A DNA stretch of 27,636 nt from a virus. The DNA is taken from the IMG/VR virus record IMGVR_UViG_3300042887_001308, positions 1 to 27,636 of that record; one strand, written 5' to 3'. The notes beneath the pieces are model-generated. The model was not told the DNA's origin, did not search any database, and saw nothing but the letters and a program-made list of their open reading frames with translations. Positions 14,449 to 21,029 of this stretch are shown in pieces. Positions within the stretch are counted from its first letter, which is position 1. Every line of letters starts with the position of its first letter. Both the position numbers and the translations under genes were made by a program.

Positions 14449-15152
14449 TAATTGGTCCAGGAATTACAATTGGTTTAGGCACCACCATTAGTCGTGATGC
14501 TGGCACATATACTTTACAAGTAGGCACAAAAGCACCAGTTTTAGGTGCAGGTGCTCAAAGTCCTTTTCCTGCTTCCAACTGGATTTCAATTGTATCTTCA
14601 ACTGGTGACGATGCAAATACAAATGTGTCATTACCTTTTACATGGACATACAACAACACAGGATATACTTCGTTTTTCCCAAATTCAAATTATTATATAA
14701 CATTTGGCTCTGGTTCAAATGTTTTTAATTCGTTGAGTGTTAACAATCCTGCTTTAAATAAGATTTTTTTTGCTGGTGCAGATAATTCTTGGCAAAGAGT
14801 ATCTTCGTTTACTTCAGGTACAGATTACAAAAGGTTGCGTTGGGAAGGCACAGCAGCTACCTCTGGCACGCCAGGAAATCCAAACATGGTTTATGAATTA
14901 ACTTTCTTTAATCCAAGCTTAACAGGTAATGTGCCTTGGTTAGAATTGTTGGTTGGAGTGCAAGCAAGAGGAAATTCAAATCCAGCAATTATTTCTGGTT
15001 TGTATAGCCAAACCGCAAAATTAGCAGGTGGTGATTTAGGACCATCTAATCGTGGTGTTACAGCTAATCAAAGTTATGTAATGGTTGGCAATTCTACTGG
15101 AACTTCGTGGACAGTTTACACTGGCTACAATGTTGGTGGCACTGGATATTAA
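14445..15152 (+). CDS. adhesin or fibre-like virion protein
   Basis: A 235-residue Ser/Thr/Asn/Gly-rich protein of beta-rich composition. The first residues MIIGPGITI closely match the start of the following LamG-like protein (MIIGSGITF), suggesting a common docking tag with different exposed domains. The rest resembles a receptor-binding or decoration domain, with alternating aromatic and small residues. It has no enzyme motif. It is ATGA-coupled to the gene before it. Confidence 0.6.
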   Translation: MIIGPGITIGLGTTISRDAGTYTLQVGTKAPVLGAGAQSPFPASNWISIVSSTGDDANTNVSLPFTWTYNNTGYTSFFPNSNYYITFGSGSNVFNSLSVNNPALNKIFFAGADNSWQRVSSFTSGTDYKRLRWEGTAATSGTPGNPNMVYELTFFNPSLTGNVPWLELLVGVQARGNSNPAIISGLYSQTAKLAGGDLGPSNRGVTANQSYVMVGNSTGTSWTVYTGYNVGGTGY

Positions 15153-15156
15153 ATTT

Positions 15157-15192
15157 ATGAAAAAACATTTTTTCTTTCTAAAAGGTGTATAG
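15157..15192 (+). CDS. possible 11-codon leader peptide
   Basis: ATG 15157 opens MKKHFFFLKGV and ends in TAG, whose last base is the first base of the next gene's GTG start. The short ORF also spans a GAAAAAA/TTTTTTC inverted repeat (15159-15174). It may only re-load ribosomes onto the GTG start. Chance cannot be excluded. Confidence 0.25.
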   Translation: MKKHFFFLKGV

Positions 15193-15944
15193 TGATTATT
15201 GGTTCAGGTATTACTTTTCAATCTGGTATCACAGTTATTGGTGATTCTTCAGCTATAGGTAATACCGCAAGCACAGTAACACCATCAACAAGTGGTACAG
15301 TAGGTGTAGTTGCTACATCACCTTTTGGTAGTGGAAACAGTTATCAGATAACTTATAAGTCAACCGCACCATATAGTTTTTTATCGACAACAGGTAATTC
15401 TGGTTATGCATTTGGAACAGGTGATTATACAATTGAATGGTTTCAATATCAAACGGATAGTGTTACTTTTCCAAGAATATTTTGGTATGGTACCAGTTCA
15501 ATCGCTCAATACGGTGTAAGTATTGAGGGAGGAACTTTTTATTATTGGCCAGGAAATTCACCTACTGCACTAATTTCTTCCGGTAATATTGGAACATATA
15601 AAAATGTTTGGGTTCATTTTGCAATTGTAAGAATTAGTGGTAGATTGTATGCATATAAAGATGGTGTATTAAAAAGTACCGCAGGCGGTGTGGTCAACAC
15701 TACAAACCATACAGATTCATCAAGCACATTCTACATTGGTAGTAAGGCGGGTGGTGGTTTAGCTTCAGAACAATTTGGTGGCAATATTCAAAGTTTCCGT
15801 ATTTTGAAAGGTGTAGGTGTTTATACTGGTAACTTTACAACACCAACTTCGCTATTAGCACAAACGCAAAGTGCAAATCCTTATGGAGGAGCAAATACAA
15901 GTGCAATTACCGCAGGACAATGTAGTTTATTGATAAACGCATAG
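15192..15944 (+). CDS. LamG/ConA-like lectin-domain virion protein
   Basis: A 250-residue protein starting at GTG 15192 with AAAGG upstream. After the MIIGSGITF tag, residues from about 65 form a laminin-G/concanavalin-type jellyroll: FGTGDYTIEWFQYQ, then VWVHFAIVRISGRLYAYKDG, then FYIGSKAGGG and IQSFRILKGVGVYTGNFTTP. This order is typical of LamG-type domains in phage fibres that bind glycans. It is probably a tail-fibre or head-decoration adhesin. The GTG start is supported by the tag it shares with the neighbour. Confidence 0.75.
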   Translation: MIIGSGITFQSGITVIGDSSAIGNTASTVTPSTSGTVGVVATSPFGSGNSYQITYKSTAPYSFLSTTGNSGYAFGTGDYTIEWFQYQTDSVTFPRIFWYGTSSIAQYGVSIEGGTFYYWPGNSPTALISSGNIGTYKNVWVHFAIVRISGRLYAYKDGVLKSTAGGVVNTTNHTDSSSTFYIGSKAGGGLASEQFGGNIQSFRILKGVGVYTGNFTTPTSLLAQTQSANPYGGANTSAITAGQCSLLINA

Positions 15945-15952
15945 AATAAATA
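15945..15952 (+). promoter_or_regulatory. T4-like late promoter variant, AATAAATA
   Basis: AATAAATA keeps the ATAAATA core and lies only 7 bases before ATG 15960, so any transcript from it would be almost leaderless for that gene. It is weaker than the three CATAAATA sites because of this position. Confidence 0.35.
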
Positions 15953-15959
15953 GACAACT

Positions 15960-16283
15960 ATGAAAAAGAAAATCACATCACTAGATAAATTTCGTCAGGC
16001 AGCGGCCGAAAGAGAAAAAAAGCACGCTGAATTAGAAAAACAAATGAAGGCTCGTCATGCAGCCGGAAAAGAAGATTTAAAAGGCGCAATTGACCGCTTA
16101 CAAAAACAGGTTAACAGAGAAGATGTAAGTATGGTTGGTGGTGCACCTGCAAACAATGTTGGAGGCGGTGATGTTGCTGGTCTTGGTGTTGGCCCACAAG
16201 GCGAACCAGGAGTTAAATTACGCAACAAAAAGAAAGTTGTTCCGTTTGCAATTTTTACAAGAAAGCCTGTAATTAAAAAATGA
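15960..16283 (+). CDS. basic hypothetical phage protein
   Basis: A 107-residue protein. The first half is a charged helix (AAEREKKHAELEKQMKARH) and the second half is a Gly-rich block (MVGGAPANNVGGGDVAGLG, then GPQGEPGVK) ending in a basic VPFAIFTRKPVIKK tail. This Gly-rich/basic block resembles modules of multi-module head proteins in related phages. A head-associated role is possible. The end overlaps the next ATG. Confidence 0.6.
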   Translation: MKKKITSLDKFRQAAAEREKKHAELEKQMKARHAAGKEDLKGAIDRLQKQVNREDVSMVGGAPANNVGGGDVAGLGVGPQGEPGVKLRNKKKVVPFAIFTRKPVIKK

Positions 16284-16711
16284 TAATGTGGTTTTTAAGT
16301 TCGTGGATTAGTTACATTGTTCATGCCGCCTTAATTGTCGGTGTGGTTGGAACATTTTTTGGTTCAATACTGAATAAAGTTCCATTCATTAACAATTATG
16401 CTTCTATTCTTAGAGCTATTGCATTACCTTTGTTTATTGCTGCGGTATTTGCAGAAGGTTATTTGTATGCTTCTAAATCTTGGATTGAAGAAGCAAAAAA
16501 ATATGAAGAAAAAGTTAAGGTTGCAGAGCAGCAATCGAAAGATGCCAATACAAAGTTAACAAAGGAATTGGCAAATAAAAATAAAGAAATCAAACAACAA
16601 CAAGTTATTATAAAAGAAAAAATTAAAGAAGTTCAGGTCAAAGTAAATGCTGACTGTAAAGTGGCACCAGAGGCAATTAATATACACAATGAGGCAACAA
16701 AAGTAAAATGA
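16280..16711 (+). CDS. inner-membrane spanin candidate (Rz-like)
   Basis: A 143-residue membrane protein with two hydrophobic segments at about 7-31 and 43-63, then a long charged coiled coil (65-120) rich in Lys, Glu and Gln, and a Cys at 126. An N-terminal membrane anchor plus a periplasmic coiled coil fits an i-spanin. Two segments are more than the usual one, so a different membrane role remains possible. The next gene is a small lipoprotein overlapping it by ATGA, the usual order of an i-spanin/o-spanin pair. ATG 16280 overlaps the previous stop; ATG 16286 is an alternative. Confidence 0.6.
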   Translation: MIMWFLSSWISYIVHAALIVGVVGTFFGSILNKVPFINNYASILRAIALPLFIAAVFAEGYLYASKSWIEEAKKYEEKVKVAEQQSKDANTKLTKELANKNKEIKQQQVIIKEKIKEVQVKVNADCKVAPEAINIHNEATKVK

Positions 16712-16968
16712 AATATATTGCTCTACTATTACCTCTATTTCTAATTGGTTGCCAAGCGGTGCCTGTGAAGATGAGTTTTCCAGAAGCACCAACAGAGATT
16801 ATGCAGGCCTGTCCTGGTTTGAAACAGTTAAAAGAAAATGCAGAAATGAGTGATGTGCTAGAAGTGGTAACTGCCAACTATTCACAATATCACGAATGTA
16901 AAGTAAAAGTTGATGCCTGGATAGAATGGTATAAACAACAGAAACAAATTGCGGATAGTGTAAAATGA
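16708..16968 (+). CDS. outer-membrane spanin candidate (Rz1-like lipoprotein)
   Basis: An 86-residue lipoprotein. The signal peptide MKYIALLLPLFLIGC ends in the lipobox LIGC with Cys15 as the lipidated residue; the next residues are Gln-Ala rather than Asp, which favours outer-membrane sorting. The mature part contains ACPGLKQLKENAEM and a short helix ending WIEWYKQQKQ. Placed directly after a coiled-coil membrane protein in the lysis region, it is likely the o-spanin that completes the envelope-spanning complex. Confidence 0.7.
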   Translation: MKYIALLLPLFLIGCQAVPVKMSFPEAPTEIMQACPGLKQLKENAEMSDVLEVVTANYSQYHECKVKVDAWIEWYKQQKQIADSVK

Positions 16969-17126
16969 AAACACTAAAACAATTTATAAATGAAACCATC
17001 GTAAGAGTTGATGGTAAGTATAGATTGGTTTCCAAGAAAACAGGTCGCAATCTTGGCACTTATAATACAAAAGAAGGTGCGATGAAGCGAGAGCGCCAAG
17101 TTCAATTTTTTAAGAGGCAAGGATGA
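16965..17126 (+). CDS. small capsid-targeted-like basic protein
   Basis: A 53-residue ORF starting ATG 16965 inside the previous stop (ATGA) and ending in a TGA that overlaps the next ATG. The N-terminus MKTLKQFINE is the same leader type as T4 internal proteins, with I8-N9-E10 as cleavage site. The remainder is basic: VDGKYRLVSKKTGRNLGTY, then AMKRERQVQFFKRQG. Removing the leader would leave a 43-residue positively charged peptide. It sits within the lysis genes, away from the other candidates. Confidence 0.65.
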   Translation: MKTLKQFINETIVRVDGKYRLVSKKTGRNLGTYNTKEGAMKRERQVQFFKRQG

Positions 17127-17530
17127 AGAAACTAATTGCTGTTGCTCTTATAACCACAACATTGTCTGGATGTGCATTGTTTGATGCCTATTTCATGGCA
17201 GGCTATGACACCACAGAATACGCATTGGTCAATAAAATTAAAACAAAAGCAGAATTGTCTGTTGATGATTGTAAAGACCAAAAAGTATCAAAACAAAATA
17301 TGAATGATTTGTATTTTATAGCAGTTGAAATGAGAAATTTTTCAGAGAATATTCCTCGTAATGTTGATACCGCCAAATTAGCAGGCAATTTGGTTGAACT
17401 TACTAAACAAGGAAAAGATTTATATGCTAAAGATTCTACTGTATCTGAAACTTTTTGCAAACTCAAGCTACAACAAATTGGTCGCTCTGCTGAAGTGGCC
17501 CAAAAAGTCATAGGAAAGAAACCACGATGA
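17123..17530 (+). CDS. lipoprotein of unknown function
   Basis: A 135-residue exported protein. The signal peptide ends in the lipobox LSGC with Cys17 (residues 14-17). Two more Cys (in DDCKDQ and ETFCKL) could form a disulfide in the mature helical domain. It may act in lysis or in blocking superinfection from the periplasm; the sequence does not decide. It is ATGA-coupled on both sides. Confidence 0.65.
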   Translation: MKKLIAVALITTTLSGCALFDAYFMAGYDTTEYALVNKIKTKAELSVDDCKDQKVSKQNMNDLYFIAVEMRNFSENIPRNVDTAKLAGNLVELTKQGKDLYAKDSTVSETFCKLKLQQIGRSAEVAQKVIGKKPR

Positions 17531-17736
17531 ACCACTTACAACAGATAGCACAATCATACGAAGAATATACCTCTTTGTATAATGCACAACAGATTAGTGC
17601 CACAGAATATAAATCTTTACTCGAAGGATTAGAAGTAGAGAAAGCCGTATCAATGAACGCAGAAGAATTGCAGTTCAAAGAGAATTTAAACATAGCAATC
17701 AATGCAGCTATTACTGCTGTATCTGCACTGGCCTAA
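17527..17736 (+). CDS. small helical hypothetical protein
   Basis: A 69-residue acidic protein. It is helical throughout (QQIAQSYEEYTSLYNAQQIS, then AEELQFKENLNIAINAAITA) with a mildly hydrophobic C-terminus that could touch a membrane. It overlaps the lipoprotein gene by ATGA and precedes the endolysin by 9 bases. No family recognised. Confidence 0.55.
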   Translation: MNHLQQIAQSYEEYTSLYNAQQISATEYKSLLEGLEVEKAVSMNAEELQFKENLNIAINAAITAVSALA

Positions 17737-17745
17737 GGACAAAAA

Positions 17746-18375
17746 ATGACTGAATTGACACTTGACCAATTAAAACAATTACTGCCTAAGAATCCGTATG
17801 TTGAGCATTGGCACCGTGCATTGGCACAGTTATTGCCTGACTATGAGATTAACACACCACAACGAATTGCGGCTTTTATTGCACAATGCGCTCACGAATC
17901 TGGTGGTTTTACGGCATTGAAAGAGAATTTAAACTATCGTGCAGTTACATTACGCAAGATATTTCCAAAGTATTTTCCTGATGATGCCATTGCCAATGAT
18001 TATGCTTCACGACCAAACAAGCAAGAAGCAATTGCAAATCGTGTCTATGCTAATCGTATGGGTAATGGTGATGAGGCATCAGGTGATGGCTTCAGATATT
18101 GTGGCCGTGGTTTGATTCAGTTGACAGGTAAAAACAATTATCAAGCATTTGCTGACAGTTTAGAAATGCGTGTAGAAGATGTGCCTGAGTATCTTGCAAC
18201 ATTTGAAGGTGCAGCTCAATCTGCTTGCTGGTTCTGGGAATCAAACAATCTAAACAAGTGGGCTGATACAGGTGATATCAAAGAATTAACAAGACGAATC
18301 AATGGTGGTTACATTGGTTTGGAAGACCGCATTAAGCACTATGAGCATGCTCTACATGTAATGGGTGGTCATTAA
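17746..18375 (+). CDS. GH19-type endolysin
   Basis: A 209-residue glycoside hydrolase family 19 (chitinase-type) muramidase. The general acid Glu51 lies in CAHESGGF and the second acid is Glu60 in ENLNYR. RYCGRGLIQLTGKNNY is the usual substrate-cleft block, and CWFWESNNLN follows. No signal peptide is present, so release through a holin is expected. The start has GGAC upstream and is 9 bases after the previous gene. The stop overlaps the holin candidate (TAATG). Confidence 0.92.
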   Translation: MTELTLDQLKQLLPKNPYVEHWHRALAQLLPDYEINTPQRIAAFIAQCAHESGGFTALKENLNYRAVTLRKIFPKYFPDDAIANDYASRPNKQEAIANRVYANRMGNGDEASGDGFRYCGRGLIQLTGKNNYQAFADSLEMRVEDVPEYLATFEGAAQSACWFWESNNLNKWADTGDIKELTRRINGGYIGLEDRIKHYEHALHVMGGH

Positions 18376-18596
18376 TGAAGTTTCTTACATTATTTACTGA
18401 CGGCACCGATGACGGCATTAGCAGTAAGCGTGCCGTTACGATTGCTGCCTTTATATTGTGTGCCGCAGGTTTCATCGGTGATTTGGTTTGGGATTACAAA
18501 GTTGACCCAAATGTATATGAAGCGATGATGTATATTGTAGTAGCCGGTTTAGGATTTACGGCAACAGAAAAATTTGCTAAAAAGGAAGAAAAATGA
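18375..18596 (+). CDS. holin candidate
   Basis: A 73-residue protein with two predicted membrane spans (about 20-38 and 47-63), a short polar turn between them (WDYKVDPNVYE) and a charged Lys/Glu tail (KFAKKEEK). Size, two-span topology and location immediately after the endolysin fit a class II holin. Sequence alone does not prove pore formation. Confidence 0.65.
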   Translation: MKFLTLFTDGTDDGISSKRAVTIAAFILCAAGFIGDLVWDYKVDPNVYEAMMYIVVAGLGFTATEKFAKKEEK

Positions 18597-18796
18597 AAAA
18601 ACTAATTATCGCCTCAATGTTGTCTCTTTTTGCAGTATCATCTATGGCTGCAGGTGAAGTAAAAGAAGTTTGTAAAGATAAGGTAGATGCCAAAGGCCAA
18701 GTTGTAAAAGGTAAAGATGGCAAACCTGTGCAAGAATGTAAAAAAATTAAAGTGCATAAGAAACTAGAAGGCACTCCAGTTCCTGAGAAGAAGTAA
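18593..18796 (+). CDS. small exported basic protein in lysis block
   Basis: A 67-residue protein. The first 20 residues are a classic signal peptide (MKKLIIASMLSLFAVSSMAA, cleavage after Ala19 or Ala20). The mature part has Cys27 and Cys49 flanking a KGQVVKGKDGKPV stretch and is rich in Lys. It could be a periplasmic regulator of lysis or of superinfection. It overlaps both neighbours by 4 and 1 bases. Confidence 0.6.
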   Translation: MKKLIIASMLSLFAVSSMAAGEVKEVCKDKVDAKGQVVKGKDGKPVQECKKIKVHKKLEGTPVPEKK

Positions 18797-19266
18797 TGTA
18801 TCCAGAGGAACAAAAGTTGCACGAAGTCGAGTTGAAGGTGGGTCTGTTGGAAAAAGATGTTCAACAGACCGACCGTCTTTGTGAAAAACTCTCTGAATCA
18901 ATTTCAAAAATTCAGGAGTTAAATGTTAACATCATGCAAATGATTAGTTTGCACGAACAAAGACATGAACAACACGAAAAAGCGGAACAAGAATTGAAAG
19001 AAGATATTAAAGAGTTACACTCTCGTATCACTACGGTCAATAGAGAAATCCATGAGCGTATTGATGAAGTCGAGCGTCATATTTCTGGCCGCATTGATGA
19101 ACTGCGTTCTGATTTAATTAAGCATGCTAAAACTGACCCAACACGATTGTCTAATGCTCTTGCTGAGATAGACAAATATAAGTGGATGATTCTTGGTGGC
19201 GCTCTTGCCTTAGGTTGGTTAATTGGTAATGTTGACCTGGCAATGTTAGGTAAACTTTTGAAATAG
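18796..19266 (+). CDS. coiled-coil protein with C-terminal membrane anchor
   Basis: A 156-residue protein: a long heptad-like helix (residues 5-115, with several His/Glu-rich stretches such as HEQRHEQHEKAEQ) followed by a hydrophobic segment at 129-146 (about MILGGALALGWLIGNV). This plan resembles XhlA-type lysis accessory proteins and similar proteins of T4-like aquatic phages. It is the last gene of the late/lysis run before a promoter-bearing gap. Confidence 0.6.
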   Translation: MYPEEQKLHEVELKVGLLEKDVQQTDRLCEKLSESISKIQELNVNIMQMISLHEQRHEQHEKAEQELKEDIKELHSRITTVNREIHERIDEVERHISGRIDELRSDLIKHAKTDPTRLSNALAEIDKYKWMILGGALALGWLIGNVDLAMLGKLLK

Positions 19267-19269
19267 TAG

Positions 19270-19298
19270 TTGATTTTTTCTGTGAAATCTGTTATATT
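19270..19298 (+). promoter_or_regulatory. sigma70-like promoter with extended -10
   Basis: TTGATT at 19270-19275, a 17-base spacer, and TATATT at 19293-19298 with TG at 19290-19291 making an extended -10. The predicted start of transcription, 5 to 9 bases downstream, falls on or next to the primase ATG at 19307. It separates the lysis genes from the DNA-metabolism genes and would be an early or middle promoter. Confidence 0.55.
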
Positions 19299-19306
19299 AT
19301 GGTTGT

Positions 19307-20338
19307 ATGTCTATTCCTGTCGAATCAAAATATGTTAGATTAATCTCTTCCCGCTTGCGTAACTTCAAGCAGAAGAGCACTAATCTGTGGAACTTTTCTT
19401 GCCCATTTTGTGGTGATTCTCAAAAGAACAAAACAAAGGCGAGAGGGTATGTTTTTGCTAAAGGCAACAATCTTTTCTATCGTTGCCATAACTGTGGAGT
19501 TTCTACGAATGTTGCCAATCTCATCAAACATGTTGACGGTGCCTTACACAAAGAATTCGTCCTCGAAAAATACAAATCAGGTGAGACCAATAACGCCTTT
19601 AATGCGAACACAGTCCTCAACATATCACCGCCCAAATTTGATAGAGTTGAAAAATCAAAGATATTCGAACACGCAGAATGGCTCGACAAGTTGCCTAGTG
19701 AACATTTTTGTATAGAATATGCAACAAAAAGACAGTTTTTGTCTATAATGCGAAACAAATTACTGTTCACGCAACACTACAAACAATTTTGTGATGCCTT
19801 AGTCCCGAACCATGGTAAACAAATCGTTGATGATGCTAGGCTTGTAATACCATTCTATAATGAGTATAATGAGTTGATTGCTGTGTCTGGCCGTGCATTG
19901 GAAACAAACGACAAAACACTTCGTTATGTTACAATTCGCACCATTGAAAGTGATAAGAAGTTAATCTATGGTATGGACAGAGTTGACCTAAATCAACCTG
20001 TTAAGATTGTTGAGGGTCCGATTGATAGTTTATTTTTATCGAACTGTATTGCCAGTGGTGATGCCAACTTGGCACTTGTTGCAGATGAAATTTCAGCAGC
20101 TGAAAAAGTTTTAATATTTGACAATGAACCACGCAACAAAGAAATCGTGAAGATGATGCAAAATGCAATCAAATTACATCACAATGTCGTAATTTGGCCG
20201 TCTAGCATACAAGGTAAAGATATCAATGAAATAATTTTATCCGGAAAACCTGTGGATGAGATAGAAAAAATTATAAGTAGTAACACATTCAGAGATATTG
20301 AAGCGCAATTAAAATTTAATATGTGGAAGAAAATATAG
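19307..20338 (+). CDS. 61: DNA primase (T4 gp61-like)
   Basis: A 343-residue DnaG-type primase of the T4 gp61 size. The N-terminal zinc finger has Cys32/Cys35 (SCPFCGDS) and Cys60/Cys63 (CHNC). The RNA-polymerase/TOPRIM core includes LVIPFYNEYNELIAVSGRAL, the Glu in KIVEGPIDSLFL and the acidic FDNEPRNKE. It primes lagging-strand synthesis together with a gp41-type helicase, which is not in the window. No Shine-Dalgarno is visible before ATG 19307, which agrees with a leaderless transcript from the promoter just upstream. It ends 1 base before thyX. Confidence 0.9.
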   Translation: MSIPVESKYVRLISSRLRNFKQKSTNLWNFSCPFCGDSQKNKTKARGYVFAKGNNLFYRCHNCGVSTNVANLIKHVDGALHKEFVLEKYKSGETNNAFNANTVLNISPPKFDRVEKSKIFEHAEWLDKLPSEHFCIEYATKRQFLSIMRNKLLFTQHYKQFCDALVPNHGKQIVDDARLVIPFYNEYNELIAVSGRALETNDKTLRYVTIRTIESDKKLIYGMDRVDLNQPVKIVEGPIDSLFLSNCIASGDANLALVADEISAAEKVLIFDNEPRNKEIVKMMQNAIKLHHNVVIWPSSIQGKDINEIILSGKPVDEIEKIISSNTFRDIEAQLKFNMWKKI

Positions 20339-20339
20339 A

Positions 20340-21008
20340 ATGAGAATTGAATTGATTAGTTATTCACAGCCTGCGGTACAAACCGCAGAAAACATGACAG
20401 AGTTGGTTGCTTTCTGTGCAAGGGTGTCAAATCCTGGTAACCAATCAAACAAAGATACAAGTGAGAAGTTAATTCGTTATCTGATTAACAATCAGCACTG
20501 GTCACCGTTAGAGATGGTGAACATGTGTTTAGAAATAGAAACCACAAGAGATATAGCAAGACAAATGTTGAGGCATCGTAGTTTTTCGTTTCAGGAATTT
20601 TCACAACGCTACGCTGACCCAACAAAGGATTTAAGTTTTGTATTGCGTGAAGCAAGATTGCAAGACCCAAAGAATCGCCAGAATAGTATAGAACTAGATG
20701 GCACACTAGGTCAAGCATTAATTAGTGATGAATGGATGTTCAAACAAAAAGAACTTATTGCACATGCCAAAGCAGTTTATGAATGGGCTGTCGCAAAAGG
20801 TATCGCAAAAGAGCAGGCTAGGGCTGTTCTGCCCGAAGGCAATACTGTCTCTCGTTTGTATATGAATGGAACTTTGCGTAGTTGGATACACTACATACAG
20901 CTTCGTTCAGCAAATGGCACACAGAAAGAACACATGCAAATAGCACAGAAATGTGCAGAAGTAATCGCCACAGTATTTCCTATGGCGAATGAATTTGTAA
21001 CGAAATAA
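20340..21008 (+). CDS. thyX: flavin-dependent thymidylate synthase ThyX
   Basis: A 222-residue ThyX. The family signature RHR-x7-S is present at 78-88 (RHRSFSFQEFS) with Arg90 following. Substrate-side residues appear in ARAVLPEGNTVSRLYMNGTLRSWIHYI. It makes dTMP from dUMP using FAD, NADPH and methylenetetrahydrofolate, needing no separate dihydrofolate reductase. With the reductase genes next door it forms a dNTP-supply set. The start is 1 base after the primase stop. Confidence 0.95.
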   Translation: MRIELISYSQPAVQTAENMTELVAFCARVSNPGNQSNKDTSEKLIRYLINNQHWSPLEMVNMCLEIETTRDIARQMLRHRSFSFQEFSQRYADPTKDLSFVLREARLQDPKNRQNSIELDGTLGQALISDEWMFKQKELIAHAKAVYEWAVAKGIAKEQARAVLPEGNTVSRLYMNGTLRSWIHYIQLRSANGTQKEHMQIAQKCAEVIATVFPMANEFVTK

Positions 21009-21029
21009 TAATAACAACTGGAGTTTTGA

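Noticed and set aside
19299-19306. ATG 19299 as primase start
   Set aside because: It is in a different frame; ATG 19307 gives an N-terminus in register with the gp61 zinc finger.
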